A stretch of DNA of 31,771 nt from a virus: IMG/VR virus record IMGVR_UViG_3300042883_000289, positions 1 through 31,771 of that record, one strand, 5' to 3'. Below, one piece after another: positions 20,186-28,572 of the stretch. How positions within the stretch are numbered: the stretch's first letter is position 1; every line of letters begins with the position of its first letter. The position numbers and the translations under genes are program-made. Below the pieces are notes generated by a model, which made no database searches, was not told the origin of the DNA, and was given only the letters and a program-made list of their open reading frames with translations.

Positions 20186-20355
20186 TAGTTACCTGTCCAT
20201 TCTTCTGCTGTGTTACCTTCAGCAACCCACGCAAGATACGCAATGTCATTTTGTCCTTCGCCTAATGTCCACACAATACCGTCATGACTAATACGCAATA
20301 CATTTGTAATCACTTCATCAAAACGATTTGCTATCTGTAAATAATAAACAATCAT
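20185..20355 (-). CDS. Small tail-fibre-associated protein, 56 aa
   Basis: Recovered by translating the gap between two fibre genes; both junctions are TAATG, sharing one base with each neighbour. Sequence MIVYYLQIANRFDEVITNVL then RISHDGIVWTLGEGQNDIAY and LAWVAEGNTAEEWTGN. The ending Y-LAWVAEGNTxxE resembles the conserved C-terminal 'YxxWxAEGNTPxp' of phage fibre and fibre-assembly proteins. Probably a fibre chaperone or fibre tip fragment; inference from motif and place. Confidence 0.75.
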   Translation of the reverse strand: MIVYYLQIANRFDEVITNVLRISHDGIVWTLGEGQNDIAYLAWVAEGNTAEEWTGN

Positions 20356-21512
20356 TACAACTCCGATTCTGCCACATAATGAAAAACTGCACCATTTGCA
20401 CCCGTTGTAGGAATGATGAATCTAATACCTGAATCGCCTATTTCGCCAAGTGTGTATGTTGATGTTCCAGCACCAATACTGTCCACTCTGTTTGCTGCGC
20501 CAGTTGAGGGGGCATATAAAACTACATTTGGCGCAATCCTTTTGGTAACACGAAATTGGAAAGCAGAGGTTGCGCCATAGGCTGCATTGTAAAAATGAGT
20601 TAGCGCACCATTTTGTGTTGCGGTAGCAGGACTTACTCCCTGTGTATAAGATTTTTCGTAATACCGTTGGCAAGCAGCAAGATCATCAGCAAACGATTTG
20701 AACTCAAATGGTGTAGCAACAGAACCAACAGTTAGTTGTGCGCCAGTGATATGCCACTTGTTGCTTGTTGATGATGCCAAGTTGGTTTGACCAACAGCAG
20801 TATTAGCATTTACTGCTGCCCCCCAAGTTGTTTGCAATGTGCCTGATGTGTAGTTGCTTCCTGCTGCTAACCAAAAATTGACTTCAATTGAAGCACCGTT
20901 ATCATTGTTTAATGTGCCTGTGACATCAGCAGGAAATGTGAGTGTTTTGTATTCCCAAGTATTAGAAGCATTAATGGTGTACGACTTGCTGACAGACCTT
21001 GTATTGTCTAAATCACCTATTTCAACAATGAAGGTGCCTGTTTGAAAAGACGCAACCCAAAACGAAAGTGTAAGTGTTTGCGCTGACGCTGTACCTTTGC
21101 GGATTGCTTGAAGGTTTTGCCCTTCTATTATTTGTTGAACAATAAGAAAATCTCCAGCAGCAGGTGAAGCATCGGCTGTTGTGCATTGCATTCTTAAACA
21201 GTTGCGAAATCCTGAACCAGTGGGCGCATCAGCAAGAGTTGTTTGCGACCAAGTACCTATTGAGTTAATACGAGTATTCCACCTGTCAGCCGTGTTGTAT
21301 CCAGTAGTAGTTAAACCTGTTACGACTGTGCCAACTGCTGAACGCTGTGTAACCTGCATAGCCCCATTGATAAGCAAATTGCCTGAAGAAGAACCAGTGA
21401 ACAAAACAGCATCAACTTGGTCAGCAATAGACTTCATAGCGGTTGCACCATCAGTTACATAATCAGTAGATGACGGGTAAGGGATCGCGAAGTTAGTTGT
21501 TGTGCCAGCCAT
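20355..21512 (-). CDS. Tail fibre protein with carbohydrate-binding-like domain, 385 aa
   Basis: N-terminus TNFAIPYPSSTDYVTDGATA then MKSIADQVDAVLF is the standard start of actinophage fibre proteins (attachment helix). SGNLLINGAMQVTQRS then TADRWNT begins a domain shared by many phage fibres. A jelly-roll region (LTLSFWVASFQTGTFIVEIG, FPADVTGTLN) looks like a carbohydrate-binding module. Near the end FADDLAACQRYYEKSYTQGV is the widespread fibre motif ELxxCQRYYEK. It likely determines host recognition. Confidence 0.85.
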   Translation of the reverse strand: MAGTTTNFAIPYPSSTDYVTDGATAMKSIADQVDAVLFTGSSSGNLLINGAMQVTQRSAVGTVVTGLTTTGYNTADRWNTRINSIGTWSQTTLADAPTGSGFRNCLRMQCTTADASPAAGDFLIVQQIIEGQNLQAIRKGTASAQTLTLSFWVASFQTGTFIVEIGDLDNTRSVSKSYTINASNTWEYKTLTFPADVTGTLNNDNGASIEVNFWLAAGSNYTSGTLQTTWGAAVNANTAVGQTNLASSTSNKWHITGAQLTVGSVATPFEFKSFADDLAACQRYYEKSYTQGVSPATATQNGALTHFYNAAYGATSAFQFRVTKRIAPNVVLYAPSTGAANRVDSIGAGTSTYTLGEIGDSGIRFIIPTTGANGAVFHYVAESEL

Positions 21513-21519
21513 ATGTTCC

Positions 21520-22059
21520 TTAAAGAATAGTCCAGATCAGATTGCTCCATGTTACACCAGCAGGAACGTCACCCCAAGTAAGGGTAGGTGTCACGTTGTT
21601 CCAAGGCTGTGAGAATCCCACAGGAGAAAAGTACAAGTCAATGTGATGCGTGGTCGTAGTAATCCTGTGGTCAATGCCTTCAACAAAAAGGTTTTTTTGT
21701 ACGATAGGTGGCGTTCCGTATTTGAAAGACTTGACTACGGCAACGAAGTCACCAATGTCTAACGTTGATACAGAAGTACGTTCGGTTGGTGTTAGTGCGT
21801 GCATATTTATTGATAGTCCTGTGTACCAAAAGTTTGGTTCACTACGAATAAAATAGTCAGCCAAGATAGCAGCGTCAGTATTGGTGGCTAAAGGTGCTTC
21901 TTGGATTGTAATGCTTTGAACGCCGTAATTTTCAACTGACTCAGGCGCAATAGTGGTTTGCTCTGTTGGTGTTGGTTGAGCAGGGTTAGGGGCAACGACA
22001 ATGGTAACTTCGTTAATAATGCTGTCAGGGCGTATAGAGGTTTTTCTAACAACAGACAT
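21520..22059 (-). CDS. Minor tail protein, C-terminal partner, about 179 aa
   Basis: Begins MSVVRKTSIRPDSIINEVTI; the segment SIINEVTI and NFWYTGLSINMHALTPTER with DIGDFVAVVKSF match the C-terminal half of siphoviral minor tail (tail-tip) proteins, where a LEVxYED...IINEVTV stretch is normally continuous. Its upstream neighbour ends with LEVIYE, so the two may be halves of one ancestral gene now split. ATG 22059 is preferred over TTG 22065; AGG lies about 8 nt upstream. Confidence 0.7.
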   Translation of the reverse strand: MSVVRKTSIRPDSIINEVTIVVAPNPAQPTPTEQTTIAPESVENYGVQSITIQEAPLATNTDAAILADYFIRSEPNFWYTGLSINMHALTPTERTSVSTLDIGDFVAVVKSFKYGTPPIVQKNLFVEGIDHRITTTTHHIDLYFSPVGFSQPWNNVTPTLTWGDVPAGVTWSNLIWTIL

Positions 22060-22067
22060 AAACAAAC

Positions 22068-22871
22068 CTATTCATAAATGACTTCAAGCGTTTCATATGG
22101 TATCTGTGTTGCATCTAACGGATCGTCACCAAAAATAATAGTGGGTGATAACTCCGTTGAGTTCGGTGTTCTTTCTTCCCAATAGAAAACACCATTGCGA
22201 TCTATATACATTCTGCCCTGTTCAGCAGTAGCAATAAGATCGTTGAAATATGCAAGAGGTGTTTGTGTGTTAATTGCAATACTAGAAAGGTTTGCAACAC
22301 CAGTAGCGATAACAGGTGCAGGAAGTGTTGGGAAACCAACCTCAGGCAAACCTAAGATTCTGTCCACTCTTGCACCCGAAGATTCAGCAGGCGGTGTTAG
22401 ATCGTTAATAGTTGTCGTAGTCAAGTTAAGAAAAGCATCAACACCTTCAACGTAAATCATGTTGTGATTGTCCATACTAAACTGCGTGTTGTATTGAATA
22501 ATCAAACCAACGAATATGTATTCACCATTGCGTGAGATGCGTACTGCGCGACGTGGTTCAAAGCCAAGCCTTCCACGATCAACATTCCAATACGGGCTTG
22601 CACTGTTAGCAACGCTGAACTTGTCTTGACCTAGAAGATCGTCAATGACAATGCTGCAAGTACCTGCACCAAACTGTGCGTCTTGACTATTACGCCCACG
22701 CTTAATAGAAACACTTGTCACATACTGTGTTACATCATTAAACGTTGTAGATCCTTCTAGAAAGTCCTCATCAAGAATGCCAAGATCGTCATCGTCAAGG
22801 GTAAAAACATTTTGATAGAAACCAGCATCAAGTTCTACAAGGTATGTACCAATGTCATTTAAGCCACCCAT
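22068..22871 (-). CDS. Minor tail protein, 267 aa
   Basis: Starts immediately after the tape-measure stop. Contains DVTQYVTSVSIKRGRNSQDA and FGAGTCSIVIDDLLGQ, EPRRAVRISRNGEYIFVGLI then QFSMDNHNMIYVEGVDAFLN, and TPLAYFNDLIATAEQGRMYI with DRNGVFYWEERTP. This is the familiar layout of the minor tail protein encoded after the tape measure in actinophages (distal tail/hub-like role). It stops early (LEVIYE) compared with longer homologous proteins, with the rest probably in the next gene. Confidence 0.8.
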   Translation of the reverse strand: MGGLNDIGTYLVELDAGFYQNVFTLDDDDLGILDEDFLEGSTTFNDVTQYVTSVSIKRGRNSQDAQFGAGTCSIVIDDLLGQDKFSVANSASPYWNVDRGRLGFEPRRAVRISRNGEYIFVGLIIQYNTQFSMDNHNMIYVEGVDAFLNLTTTTINDLTPPAESSGARVDRILGLPEVGFPTLPAPVIATGVANLSSIAINTQTPLAYFNDLIATAEQGRMYIDRNGVFYWEERTPNSTELSPTIIFGDDPLDATQIPYETLEVIYE

Positions 22872-25559
22872 CTATGACACCTGAATATCTATCGCACCTG
22901 AACGTCTATTAAATTTGCGTAGTTCAGCAACAAGCAAGTCAGGCAATGTATTGTCCGCGATCTTGCTGTTGATAGTTATGTTGTATGTATCTCCACCAGT
23001 GTTCAGTCTGTCTAGTGGGATTATCGCTTCACTTCCTGCTTCACCAATCATTGCAACCGTTGGTCTGTTAACAATTCCACCGTCAGCCATGAATGGCATA
23101 AATGATGAGAAGTCAATTCCTGAGAAGTCAATGTTTGAGAAGTCCATGTTTGAGAAGTCAATACTTGGCAAAACCATCATGCCACCGCTAAAACCATTTT
23201 GACTACTACCGCCAGTAATAGGTGCTGTAATTCCTGTGGCTATTTGTGCGTCACGTTCCTGCTGCGCTGTTGTTCCTTTCGCAGCAGTAGCAAGATCTTT
23301 CTTTGCTTTTTCTAATTCCCTAACAGCATCTTTCTGTCTGTCATAAGCATCAGTAAGCAAATCAATAGCATCACGCTCTGCTTTCTGTGCGTCAGTTAAT
23401 TCTTTCTGTGCATCTTTGTATTTCTGTGAATCAGTAGCAGCACCATTAACTACGTCATTGAGTTCGTTCTGTTTGTCAATAACATCTTGCTGTGCATCTT
23501 TCAATGCAATCTGTGCATCTTCTTGATCCAGAATTGCAGTAGTCAAGTTTTCTTCTGCATCTCTTATTGCTTCAGGTGTTGCTAATGCTCTTGCATCATT
23601 TACTTTTTCGGTTGCATCGGCTTGTAGATCTAACGCATCTTCAAGTTCTTTCTCTGCCCTAGTAATGGAAGAAGTACGCATTGACTTACGTGCAGCAACA
23701 ACAGCCTTCTGTGCATCAGCAACTTTCTGTGATGCGATAGCCAATTCACCTTCGGCTGCAGATACAGCCTTGCCAGACTTTAAGTCATCTAATGTTTTTT
23801 GTGCGTCAGCAACACTGCGCGTAGCGTCACGCAAAGATAATGTTGCGCGAACAGCAGAACGGTTAGCGTCAGCAAGATCGCGTGTAGCAACAGCAGCCTC
23901 TTTACTTCCTGCACCGTAGCCTTTACTAATCTTGTTGAACTTGTCTTGTGCTACACGAACATCATCTGTTGCGTTAGCAAGTGACAGTTGCGCACTCTCA
24001 ACATCTTTTAACGCTTGCTTATGTTGTTTTGTTTCTTGGTCAAACTGTTTTAACGCTGACGTGTATTTTTCTATTGCTGTCTTTGCTTTTTCTATTGCAG
24101 TAGTGCCTTTACCACCGCCAGTAGGAAGTACAGGTGTCTTAGGTGGCTTAGGAAGTTTCTTTGAATCTATTGGTTGGAATCCTTCAAACTTGCGGAAGTC
24201 CGCAGCACTAGCAACTTTCCCAACCGACTTTGCTACTTTGTCAAAGCCAAGACTTATATGGTCAAGCGTTTTTACATCATCAACAAATGGCAATAAATTG
24301 TAGGCACGAATAAATAAGTTAAGTGATCTAATTACATTGTTAATTTGGAACTCAACAATGTTAGCGATCCCATTAAACGCTAACTTAAATGCAGGAACTA
24401 AACTGCTAAGGAACTCACGAAAGCCTTTGAACCTCAAAGCCAACGCAACAATTGCAATAACAATTAAACCCATGAGTGCAGGGATACCAGCAAATGCAAC
24501 GTTAAGTGCAACAGCAGTACCAGTTGCAGCAGTACCAAAAAGAGTCATCGCAATAGTAGCGAGAGTTTGTAACGCTGTGTAAAGACCTACTGCAACATTT
24601 AATGCCACAACAGCAGCAACTACTCCATAGACAAGGTTGCCCCAACCATCTAACTTGCCAAGTGCTTCTAAGCCTTGTTCACCCAAATACTTAAAGCCAG
24701 CACCCAATCCCTTTGCGCCAACGATGTCAGAGAACGTTCTAAACACAGGCAACAGATTATCGTTAATAAAACCAAGAACAGTTTTGAATGCAGGCAGTAA
24801 CGCTGTACCTAGTTCAGCAGAGATGTCTTGGAATGTCGCCATCAATGTTCTTTGCATATTTGCAACACCATCGGAAGTTCGCGAATAGTCACCCTGTGCA
24901 AGTGCGCTGTCTTTAAGTATTAAAGAGTAAGCAGCCTGTGTTTTTGCCAAAACACTTAATGGTCCTTTACCATCATAAAGTTTTAGTGTTAATGCTTCTT
25001 GTTTAAGACGCACATCATTGATTGCAATACCAAATCTTTTGAGTGGTTCCGATTCTCCCGATAGACCAGAACGAATAGCCATCAGTGCTTCTTCAACAGG
25101 AACGTTATTAAATGATGCAAGATCTCCAGCGAGTTGCACCATCTTCATACTCATTTGTGCAGCAGCCTCACGAGTAGTTCCGAACGCTTGAAGCAAGTTA
25201 CCGAATGTGCCAGCAGCCTCTAATGCTTTTTGATTAGAGATACCCATTGACTTTGCTGCGTTACTAGCGAAGTCTTGAACACCTTTTGCTGAGTCACCAA
25301 AAACAACATTTACTTTTGACATTGATTCTTCAAGGTTTGAACCAGCGTCAATAAGTTTTTTGCCGATTACTCCCGAAACTATTGAGGCTGCTGCACCAAA
25401 CTTTGCAAACTGTGCGATCCCTTTATTGACTACTGCGGTTGTATTTAACAAACCGAAAGCCATCTTGTTGCCAGCACCTTCAAGTTTCTTGAAGTCGCGA
25501 ATTGCTTTGTTTACTCCACGCCCATCAAATGAGGCAATGATTGGAACACTGATAGCCAT
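22872..25559 (-). CDS. Tape measure protein, 895 aa
   Basis: Sets tail length and fills the tail tube. N-terminal region (residues 1-230) is the conserved TMP start (AIRDFKKLEGAGNKM, QALEAAGTFGNLLQAFGTTR). Hydrophobic membrane-active helices lie about 300-375 (GVVAAVVALNVAVGLYTALQ, IPALMGLIVIAIVALAL). A long coiled-coil repeat region about 480-770 is built of DAQ/A-L heptads (VADAQKAVVAARKSM, DAQKELTDAQKAERDA). The C-terminus has FSNMDFSNIDFSGIDFS repeats and the classic DGGIVNRPTVAMIGEAGSEA. At about 0.15 nm per residue the tail would be near 130 nm. Start shares one base with the upstream stop (TAATG). Confidence 0.95.
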   Translation of the reverse strand: MAISVPIIASFDGRGVNKAIRDFKKLEGAGNKMAFGLLNTTAVVNKGIAQFAKFGAAASIVSGVIGKKLIDAGSNLEESMSKVNVVFGDSAKGVQDFASNAAKSMGISNQKALEAAGTFGNLLQAFGTTREAAAQMSMKMVQLAGDLASFNNVPVEEALMAIRSGLSGESEPLKRFGIAINDVRLKQEALTLKLYDGKGPLSVLAKTQAAYSLILKDSALAQGDYSRTSDGVANMQRTLMATFQDISAELGTALLPAFKTVLGFINDNLLPVFRTFSDIVGAKGLGAGFKYLGEQGLEALGKLDGWGNLVYGVVAAVVALNVAVGLYTALQTLATIAMTLFGTAATGTAVALNVAFAGIPALMGLIVIAIVALALRFKGFREFLSSLVPAFKLAFNGIANIVEFQINNVIRSLNLFIRAYNLLPFVDDVKTLDHISLGFDKVAKSVGKVASAADFRKFEGFQPIDSKKLPKPPKTPVLPTGGGKGTTAIEKAKTAIEKYTSALKQFDQETKQHKQALKDVESAQLSLANATDDVRVAQDKFNKISKGYGAGSKEAAVATRDLADANRSAVRATLSLRDATRSVADAQKTLDDLKSGKAVSAAEGELAIASQKVADAQKAVVAARKSMRTSSITRAEKELEDALDLQADATEKVNDARALATPEAIRDAEENLTTAILDQEDAQIALKDAQQDVIDKQNELNDVVNGAATDSQKYKDAQKELTDAQKAERDAIDLLTDAYDRQKDAVRELEKAKKDLATAAKGTTAQQERDAQIATGITAPITGGSSQNGFSGGMMVLPSIDFSNMDFSNIDFSGIDFSSFMPFMADGGIVNRPTVAMIGEAGSEAIIPLDRLNTGGDTYNITINSKIADNTLPDLLVAELRKFNRRSGAIDIQVS

Positions 25560-26197
25560 TAGAAACCTTTTCCGAATTGTCCAAGAACGTTACGCACTTG
25601 ACTGCTAGCGCGTTTGCTTTGCACTGCTCGTGACTGTGTGTCGTTTGCAATCTCTACGCTGTACTGAGATTCAATCTTGTTAAGTATGTTCATAACGTTC
25701 TGGATAACTTTCGGCATTGCTTTAATGACAGTAGGGAACATTACACGAGAGTTTGGTTGCCCACGTTTTGTCTTATTCAAATTAGTAATGAACGATGCAG
25801 CGTTGGGTGTTTTAGTATTCTTTGCAAGATCGTAAATAGATCCAGCAGCATCAGTTTGTTTAATACGCAAAATAGTGTAGGTACCATCTGACCTTCTTCT
25901 GCTTGAACCAGTATCAGCCTTCACGCCACGCTTTACTTTTGATTGTTGATATCTAGGGAATGATGCACCAGCAGAGTCAGGTGACTTCCTACCACGTTGA
26001 GTTCTTCCGTACTTAGCCCAGTTAGTTCCACGCTTTGAATCCCAAGGTTCTTTTGGAAATTCATTCTGAACCGCAAGGACAATAGGTTGTGCAGAATCAA
26101 TTAACTCTTTACGGATCTCTTTGAATACCTCTCGCTCAAAGCGTTGCAAATATTGAATCGTTGATTGAACACCATGCACTGCGGTTATCTGAGCCAT
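25559..26197 (-). CDS. Neck/minor tail protein, possibly HK97 gp10-like, 212 aa
   Basis: Located between the tail assembly chaperones and the tape measure. The N-terminus (VQSTIQYLQRFEREVFKEIR then KELIDSAQPIVLAVQNEFP) resembles the helical start of HK97 gp10-like neck proteins; the centre is very basic and aromatic (RYQQSKVKRGVKADTGSSRR). The usual place for such proteins is before the tail terminator, so the position is atypical and the family call is tentative. ATG 26197 is 9 nt after the GT stop. Confidence 0.5.
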   Translation of the reverse strand: MAQITAVHGVQSTIQYLQRFEREVFKEIRKELIDSAQPIVLAVQNEFPKEPWDSKRGTNWAKYGRTQRGRKSPDSAGASFPRYQQSKVKRGVKADTGSSRRRSDGTYTILRIKQTDAAGSIYDLAKNTKTPNAASFITNLNKTKRGQPNSRVMFPTVIKAMPKVIQNVMNILNKIESQYSVEIANDTQSRAVQSKRASSQVRNVLGQFGKGF

Positions 26198-26206
26198 GCA
26201 GTTATG

Positions 26207-26667
26207 TTACAGCAACTTGTCTAACTCAGAAAGAATGGCAGCGTTTGACTTTGGTTTGCTTCTTCGTGACTGCGGATTGTTTTTCCAATTTAGATAGAAG
26301 AACATTGCGTCAAGATGACTCTCTGGTTCTGTCAGCAACACCGAAACAGGTATGCCTGTTTCAACCGCAAGGAATGCGATCAGGAAGTGGGCTGACTCAT
26401 CTCCAAAGGGATTGCTTCACCATCGGTTTCTGCAATCTTTATTTCCTCAATCAATGCAATCCAGTCAGGATCAAACTGTTGTGATGTTTCTCTGCGTCGT
26501 TTCTCAGAATGCCAAGCAAGCCAAGCGAGATCTGTCAGGCGTAGTTCTTGTTCAAACTTTGTAACGCTTCGCGACCATACGCGTTCAAACGCTACGAAGT
26601 CAGCGAACACTGCTTCAACATTCTTTTCTGTTCCGTCGTTATATACGACAGTCATTGCTATTTTCAT
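26207..26667 (-). CDS. Tail assembly chaperone GT, made by -1 frameshift, 153 aa
   Basis: Zero-frame codons 26667-26404 (88 aa, ending I-P-L) continue after a -1 shift at the heptamer C CCT TTG (26410-26404) into 26404-26210 (65 aa), stopping at TAA 26209-26207. The extension reads GDESAHFLIAFLAVETGIPV, SVLLTEPESHLDAMFFYLNW and KNNPQSRRSKPKSNAAILSE plus LDKLL, a soluble helical domain with an aromatic DAMFFYLNWKNNP and a basic end. Paired G and G-T chaperones with a -1 slip just before the tape measure are standard in siphoviruses; GT recruits TMP and tail-tube subunits. Confidence 0.85.
26380..26667 (-). CDS. Tail assembly chaperone G, 95 aa
   Basis: Zero-frame product. Contains AVFADFVAFERVWSRSVTKF and ELRLTDLAWLAWHSEKRRRE, then FDPDWIALIEEIKIAETDGE, the pattern of actinophage chaperones. 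Stops shortly after the slippery heptamer (…EMSQPTS). ATG follows GAGAAGGAAAACAAA. Lies directly after the major tail protein gene and is expressed in excess over GT in other systems. Confidence 0.88.
   Translation of the reverse strand: MKIAMTVVYNDGTEKNVEAVFADFVAFERVWSRSVTKFEQELRLTDLAWLAWHSEKRRRETSQQFDPDWIALIEEIKIAETDGEAIPLEMSQPTS
26404..26410 (-). promoter_or_regulatory. -1 ribosomal frameshift site CCCTTTG
   Basis: The heptamer C CCT TTG has the canonical X XXY YYZ form in the chaperone G frame: P-site CCT re-pairs as CCC and A-site TTG as TTT. Shifting opens 65 further codons ending just before the next gene. Without the shift, the zero frame ends eight codons later. Confidence 0.85.
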
Positions 26668-26697
26668 TTTGTTTTCCTTCTCTTGAAGTTTGTAAAA

Positions 26698-27105
26698 CTA
26701 GGCAACTATCTTAGTGATTGTTCCACCAGTGAACGACAACGTTGTCATAGACAATTCACCAACAGCACCAGCAACAGGTGTATGTGAAGCAAGGTATGCA
26801 CCAGTGATGGTGTACTGAGGGTTGGTTGCCCCTACTACACCAGATCCTGCTCTAATAACAAGAGTGGTAGTTGTACCAACTAAAGGATAGATAGTGGCTT
26901 CAACGTTTGCTGCTGCATAATCCTGCATCAACGCAACTTCAACAGACAGGTTCTGCAACCCACCAGTGAACGTGTGACCAGTAGAACCAAACGCAGTTGT
27001 CTCAACACTGTCAATTTCATAATTCAATGTCACGCTATTTGCATGATCACTAAGTTGAACTGAGTTGATTGTAATAAAAGCGTCTGTGAGAACTAACTTT
27101 GCCAT
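26698..27105 (-). CDS. Major tail protein, 135 aa
   Basis: Tail-tube subunit. β-rich: LTDAFITINSVQLSDHANSV, TLNYEIDSVETTAFGSTGHT, TGGLQNLSVEVALMQDY, GELSMTTLSFTGGTI. The motif 'LSDHANSVTL...VETTAFG...GGLxxxSVEVALxQDYAAAxVEATIYPLVG' is the short major tail protein family common in actinophages. Position between tail terminator and chaperones fits. Being short (135 aa), it lacks an Ig-like decoration domain. Confidence 0.88.
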   Translation of the reverse strand: MAKLVLTDAFITINSVQLSDHANSVTLNYEIDSVETTAFGSTGHTFTGGLQNLSVEVALMQDYAAANVEATIYPLVGTTTTLVIRAGSGVVGATNPQYTITGAYLASHTPVAGAVGELSMTTLSFTGGTITKIVA

Positions 27106-27108
27106 GAT

Positions 27109-27279
27109 CTATTTGTCCTTTGATTCTGTGTTTTCTTCGGTCTTTTTTGCGCTGACAATTGCGATGTGTCCGCCATCAATCAACGCTTGTATGTTAGCAC
27201 CAACAAGTGCGTCGTCGTCAATAGTCTGACCTTGTTTTCCAAGTGTTAAACGATCTGAAATAATCTTGTATGAACTCAT
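27109..27279 (-). CDS. Small head-tail region protein, 56 aa
   Basis: Read from the gap before the major tail gene: ATG 27279, TAG 27111-27109, 3 nt before the next ATG. Sequence MSSYKIISDRLTLGKQGQTI, then DDDALVGANIQALIDGGHIA and IVSAKKTEENTESKDK. The 'G..I.DDxLxGxNIxxLIxGGHIAxV' pattern is found in small proteins of actinophage neck regions. Likely a real structural accessory gene; exact role unknown. Confidence 0.8.
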   Translation of the reverse strand: MSSYKIISDRLTLGKQGQTIDDDALVGANIQALIDGGHIAIVSAKKTEENTESKDK

Positions 27280-27287
27280 TTGTTTTC

Positions 27288-27698
27288 CTATGCGTGAACT
27301 GTAAGTGATAATTGTATTTCCAAGAACTCAGCGCCTGCTTCACCAAGACTTGAAATGTCTGCACCTGATGGTACTACTAATGTTTGACAAACTCCACCAA
27401 GAGTCTTATCTGCTTCAAGGCAGGCACGAATTGACTTTGTGCCAGAGTACGAAAGGAAGTCATCAAGTAATGCGAACGCTGTGCGATCCGTGTAGCGACC
27501 TACAACAACATGAATGATGAACGTCATAACAACATCACCGCCACCGAACGCGCGATGGTATTCAACTTGTGTTAATTCAGGATAGGCGAACGGTGGTGTG
27601 TTGATTTGTTCCGTCTGGTATGAGTACGCACGAAGCCCTGAGATAGTCGCCAGACGTGTCTTGATGCCTTCAGCGACTTGCGAAACGGTTGCAGGCAT
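27288..27698 (-). CDS. Tail terminator-like / neck protein, 136 aa
   Basis: VSQVAEGIKTRLATISGLRA then EQINTPPFAYPEL, FGGGDVVMTFIIHVVVGRYT, DRTAFALLDDFLSYSGTKSI and EIQLSLTVHA: the helix-β order of tail terminator (gpU-like) proteins that cap the tail tube and join it to the neck. It follows the head-tail adaptor, the expected position. Start shares one base with the preceding stop (TAATG). Confidence 0.75.
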   Translation of the reverse strand: MPATVSQVAEGIKTRLATISGLRAYSYQTEQINTPPFAYPELTQVEYHRAFGGGDVVMTFIIHVVVGRYTDRTAFALLDDFLSYSGTKSIRACLEADKTLGGVCQTLVVPSGADISSLGEAGAEFLEIQLSLTVHA

Positions 27699-28294
27699 TA
27701 GGCAACAACTAACTGTCTGTATGGCATTAGATAGTCGCGCACGTCAGGATCAACGGCACGAACGGTGATAGCCATATCTGCGAAACCGACAACGCCTAGT
27801 GCAGAGTTGTAACGCGCGAAACCGCGCATAGCGAGAAGCACACAAGCCTCACGAACGTCGTCAGGGACAGATGGCCAACCAAAGGTTCCTGTGAGTTGAA
27901 CTGATGGTCTTTGTGGATCGTTAAACAATGGAAAAGTTTTTGAACCAATCGCTACGATCTTTCGGTATGGAACACCAGTTAATGAAGTATCAGTTGGGTT
28001 CAACATATAGTCCGATGCAGACCACGTTGTTGAGAACGTTTGATTGCCTAGATCATCAGTCTTAATTACTAAGCCAGTTGTGTTAGCAAGATCTGGAATG
28101 GCGCAGTAGTAGTCATACCTTGTAAAGACTTGAATTGTCTTTAATGTTTGATAGAAGAACGTGCCACAGTATCCGTCAATGCGTCGTGACGCACCCTCAA
28201 TAGAGTTTTCTAGAAGTGTGTCGTCAGCGTTATCGGTTAGACGCAATGCTGCTTTGATCTCTGCAAGTGTGCAGTAACCATTCGTGATTGCCAT
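27698..28294 (-). CDS. Head-tail adaptor (HK97 gp6-like), 198 aa
   Basis: Ring protein below the portal. N-terminus GYCTLAEIKAALRLTDNADD then TLLENSIEGASRRIDGYCGT is the characteristic 'YCTxxxvkxxLxi...D..l..aI.aASr.id..cgr.F' signature. The middle is β-rich, and the conserved PSVQLTGTFGWPSVPDDVRE then ACVLLAMRGFARYNSALGVV completes the family. The preceding small protein and the capsid gene upstream give standard order. Confidence 0.85.
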   Translation of the reverse strand: MAITNGYCTLAEIKAALRLTDNADDTLLENSIEGASRRIDGYCGTFFYQTLKTIQVFTRYDYYCAIPDLANTTGLVIKTDDLGNQTFSTTWSASDYMLNPTDTSLTGVPYRKIVAIGSKTFPLFNDPQRPSVQLTGTFGWPSVPDDVREACVLLAMRGFARYNSALGVVGFADMAITVRAVDPDVRDYLMPYRQLVVA

Positions 28295-28300
28295 TGTGCT

Positions 28301-28510
28301 TTAACCTTTGCGCTTTGTTACGCGTGGCGTGACTGCCCGTTCTGCTTCTGGTTCAACAGATGCCAATTCTTTTTCAGAATACTTTTCCGCATACTTATGA
28401 ACATATCCACGTTGCGCGAGTGCTTCATCAACTTGTTTCACGCGATCTTTCAAACCACGTTGCACATAGCCTGCGCGTTCAAATAATAGTGATTCAATAT
28501 GTTTTGACAT
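28301..28510 (-). CDS. Small head protein, 69 aa
   Basis: ATG 28510 preferred (TTG 28525 would add five residues). SKHIESLLFERAGYVQRGLK then DRVKQVDEALAQRGY matches a small actinophage family encoded between capsid and adaptor ('LxxERxGYxxRGLxDRvxqVdexLxxxG'); the rest is an acidic-basic tail ending TKRKG. Probably helical and capsid-associated; biochemical role not established. Confidence 0.75.
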   Translation of the reverse strand: MSKHIESLLFERAGYVQRGLKDRVKQVDEALAQRGYVHKYAEKYSEKELASVEPEAERAVTPRVTKRKG

Positions 28511-28532
28511 TGTTTCTCGTTTCAAGTTTGTT

Positions 28533-28552
28533 TGGTAGTCCCCACACTACCA
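28533..28552 (-). terminator. Hairpin after the major capsid gene
   Basis: Perfect 7-bp arms TGGTAGT / ACTACCA around a 6-nt loop, in the 62-nt gap between the capsid stop (28573) and the next start. A second possible pairing, GTTTGG with CCAAAC, surrounds part of it. No U-tract follows. Such hairpins after capsid genes often act as partial terminators or RNA-processing/stability elements that raise capsid expression over downstream genes; inferred here. Confidence 0.5.
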
Positions 28553-28572
28553 GCCAAACATTACCTAGTTCG

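Noticed and set aside
23090-23165. Tandem 15-nt units in the tape measure gene (FSNMDFSNIDFSG)
   Set aside because: Coding repeat within the C-terminal region of the tape measure; not a separate DNA element.
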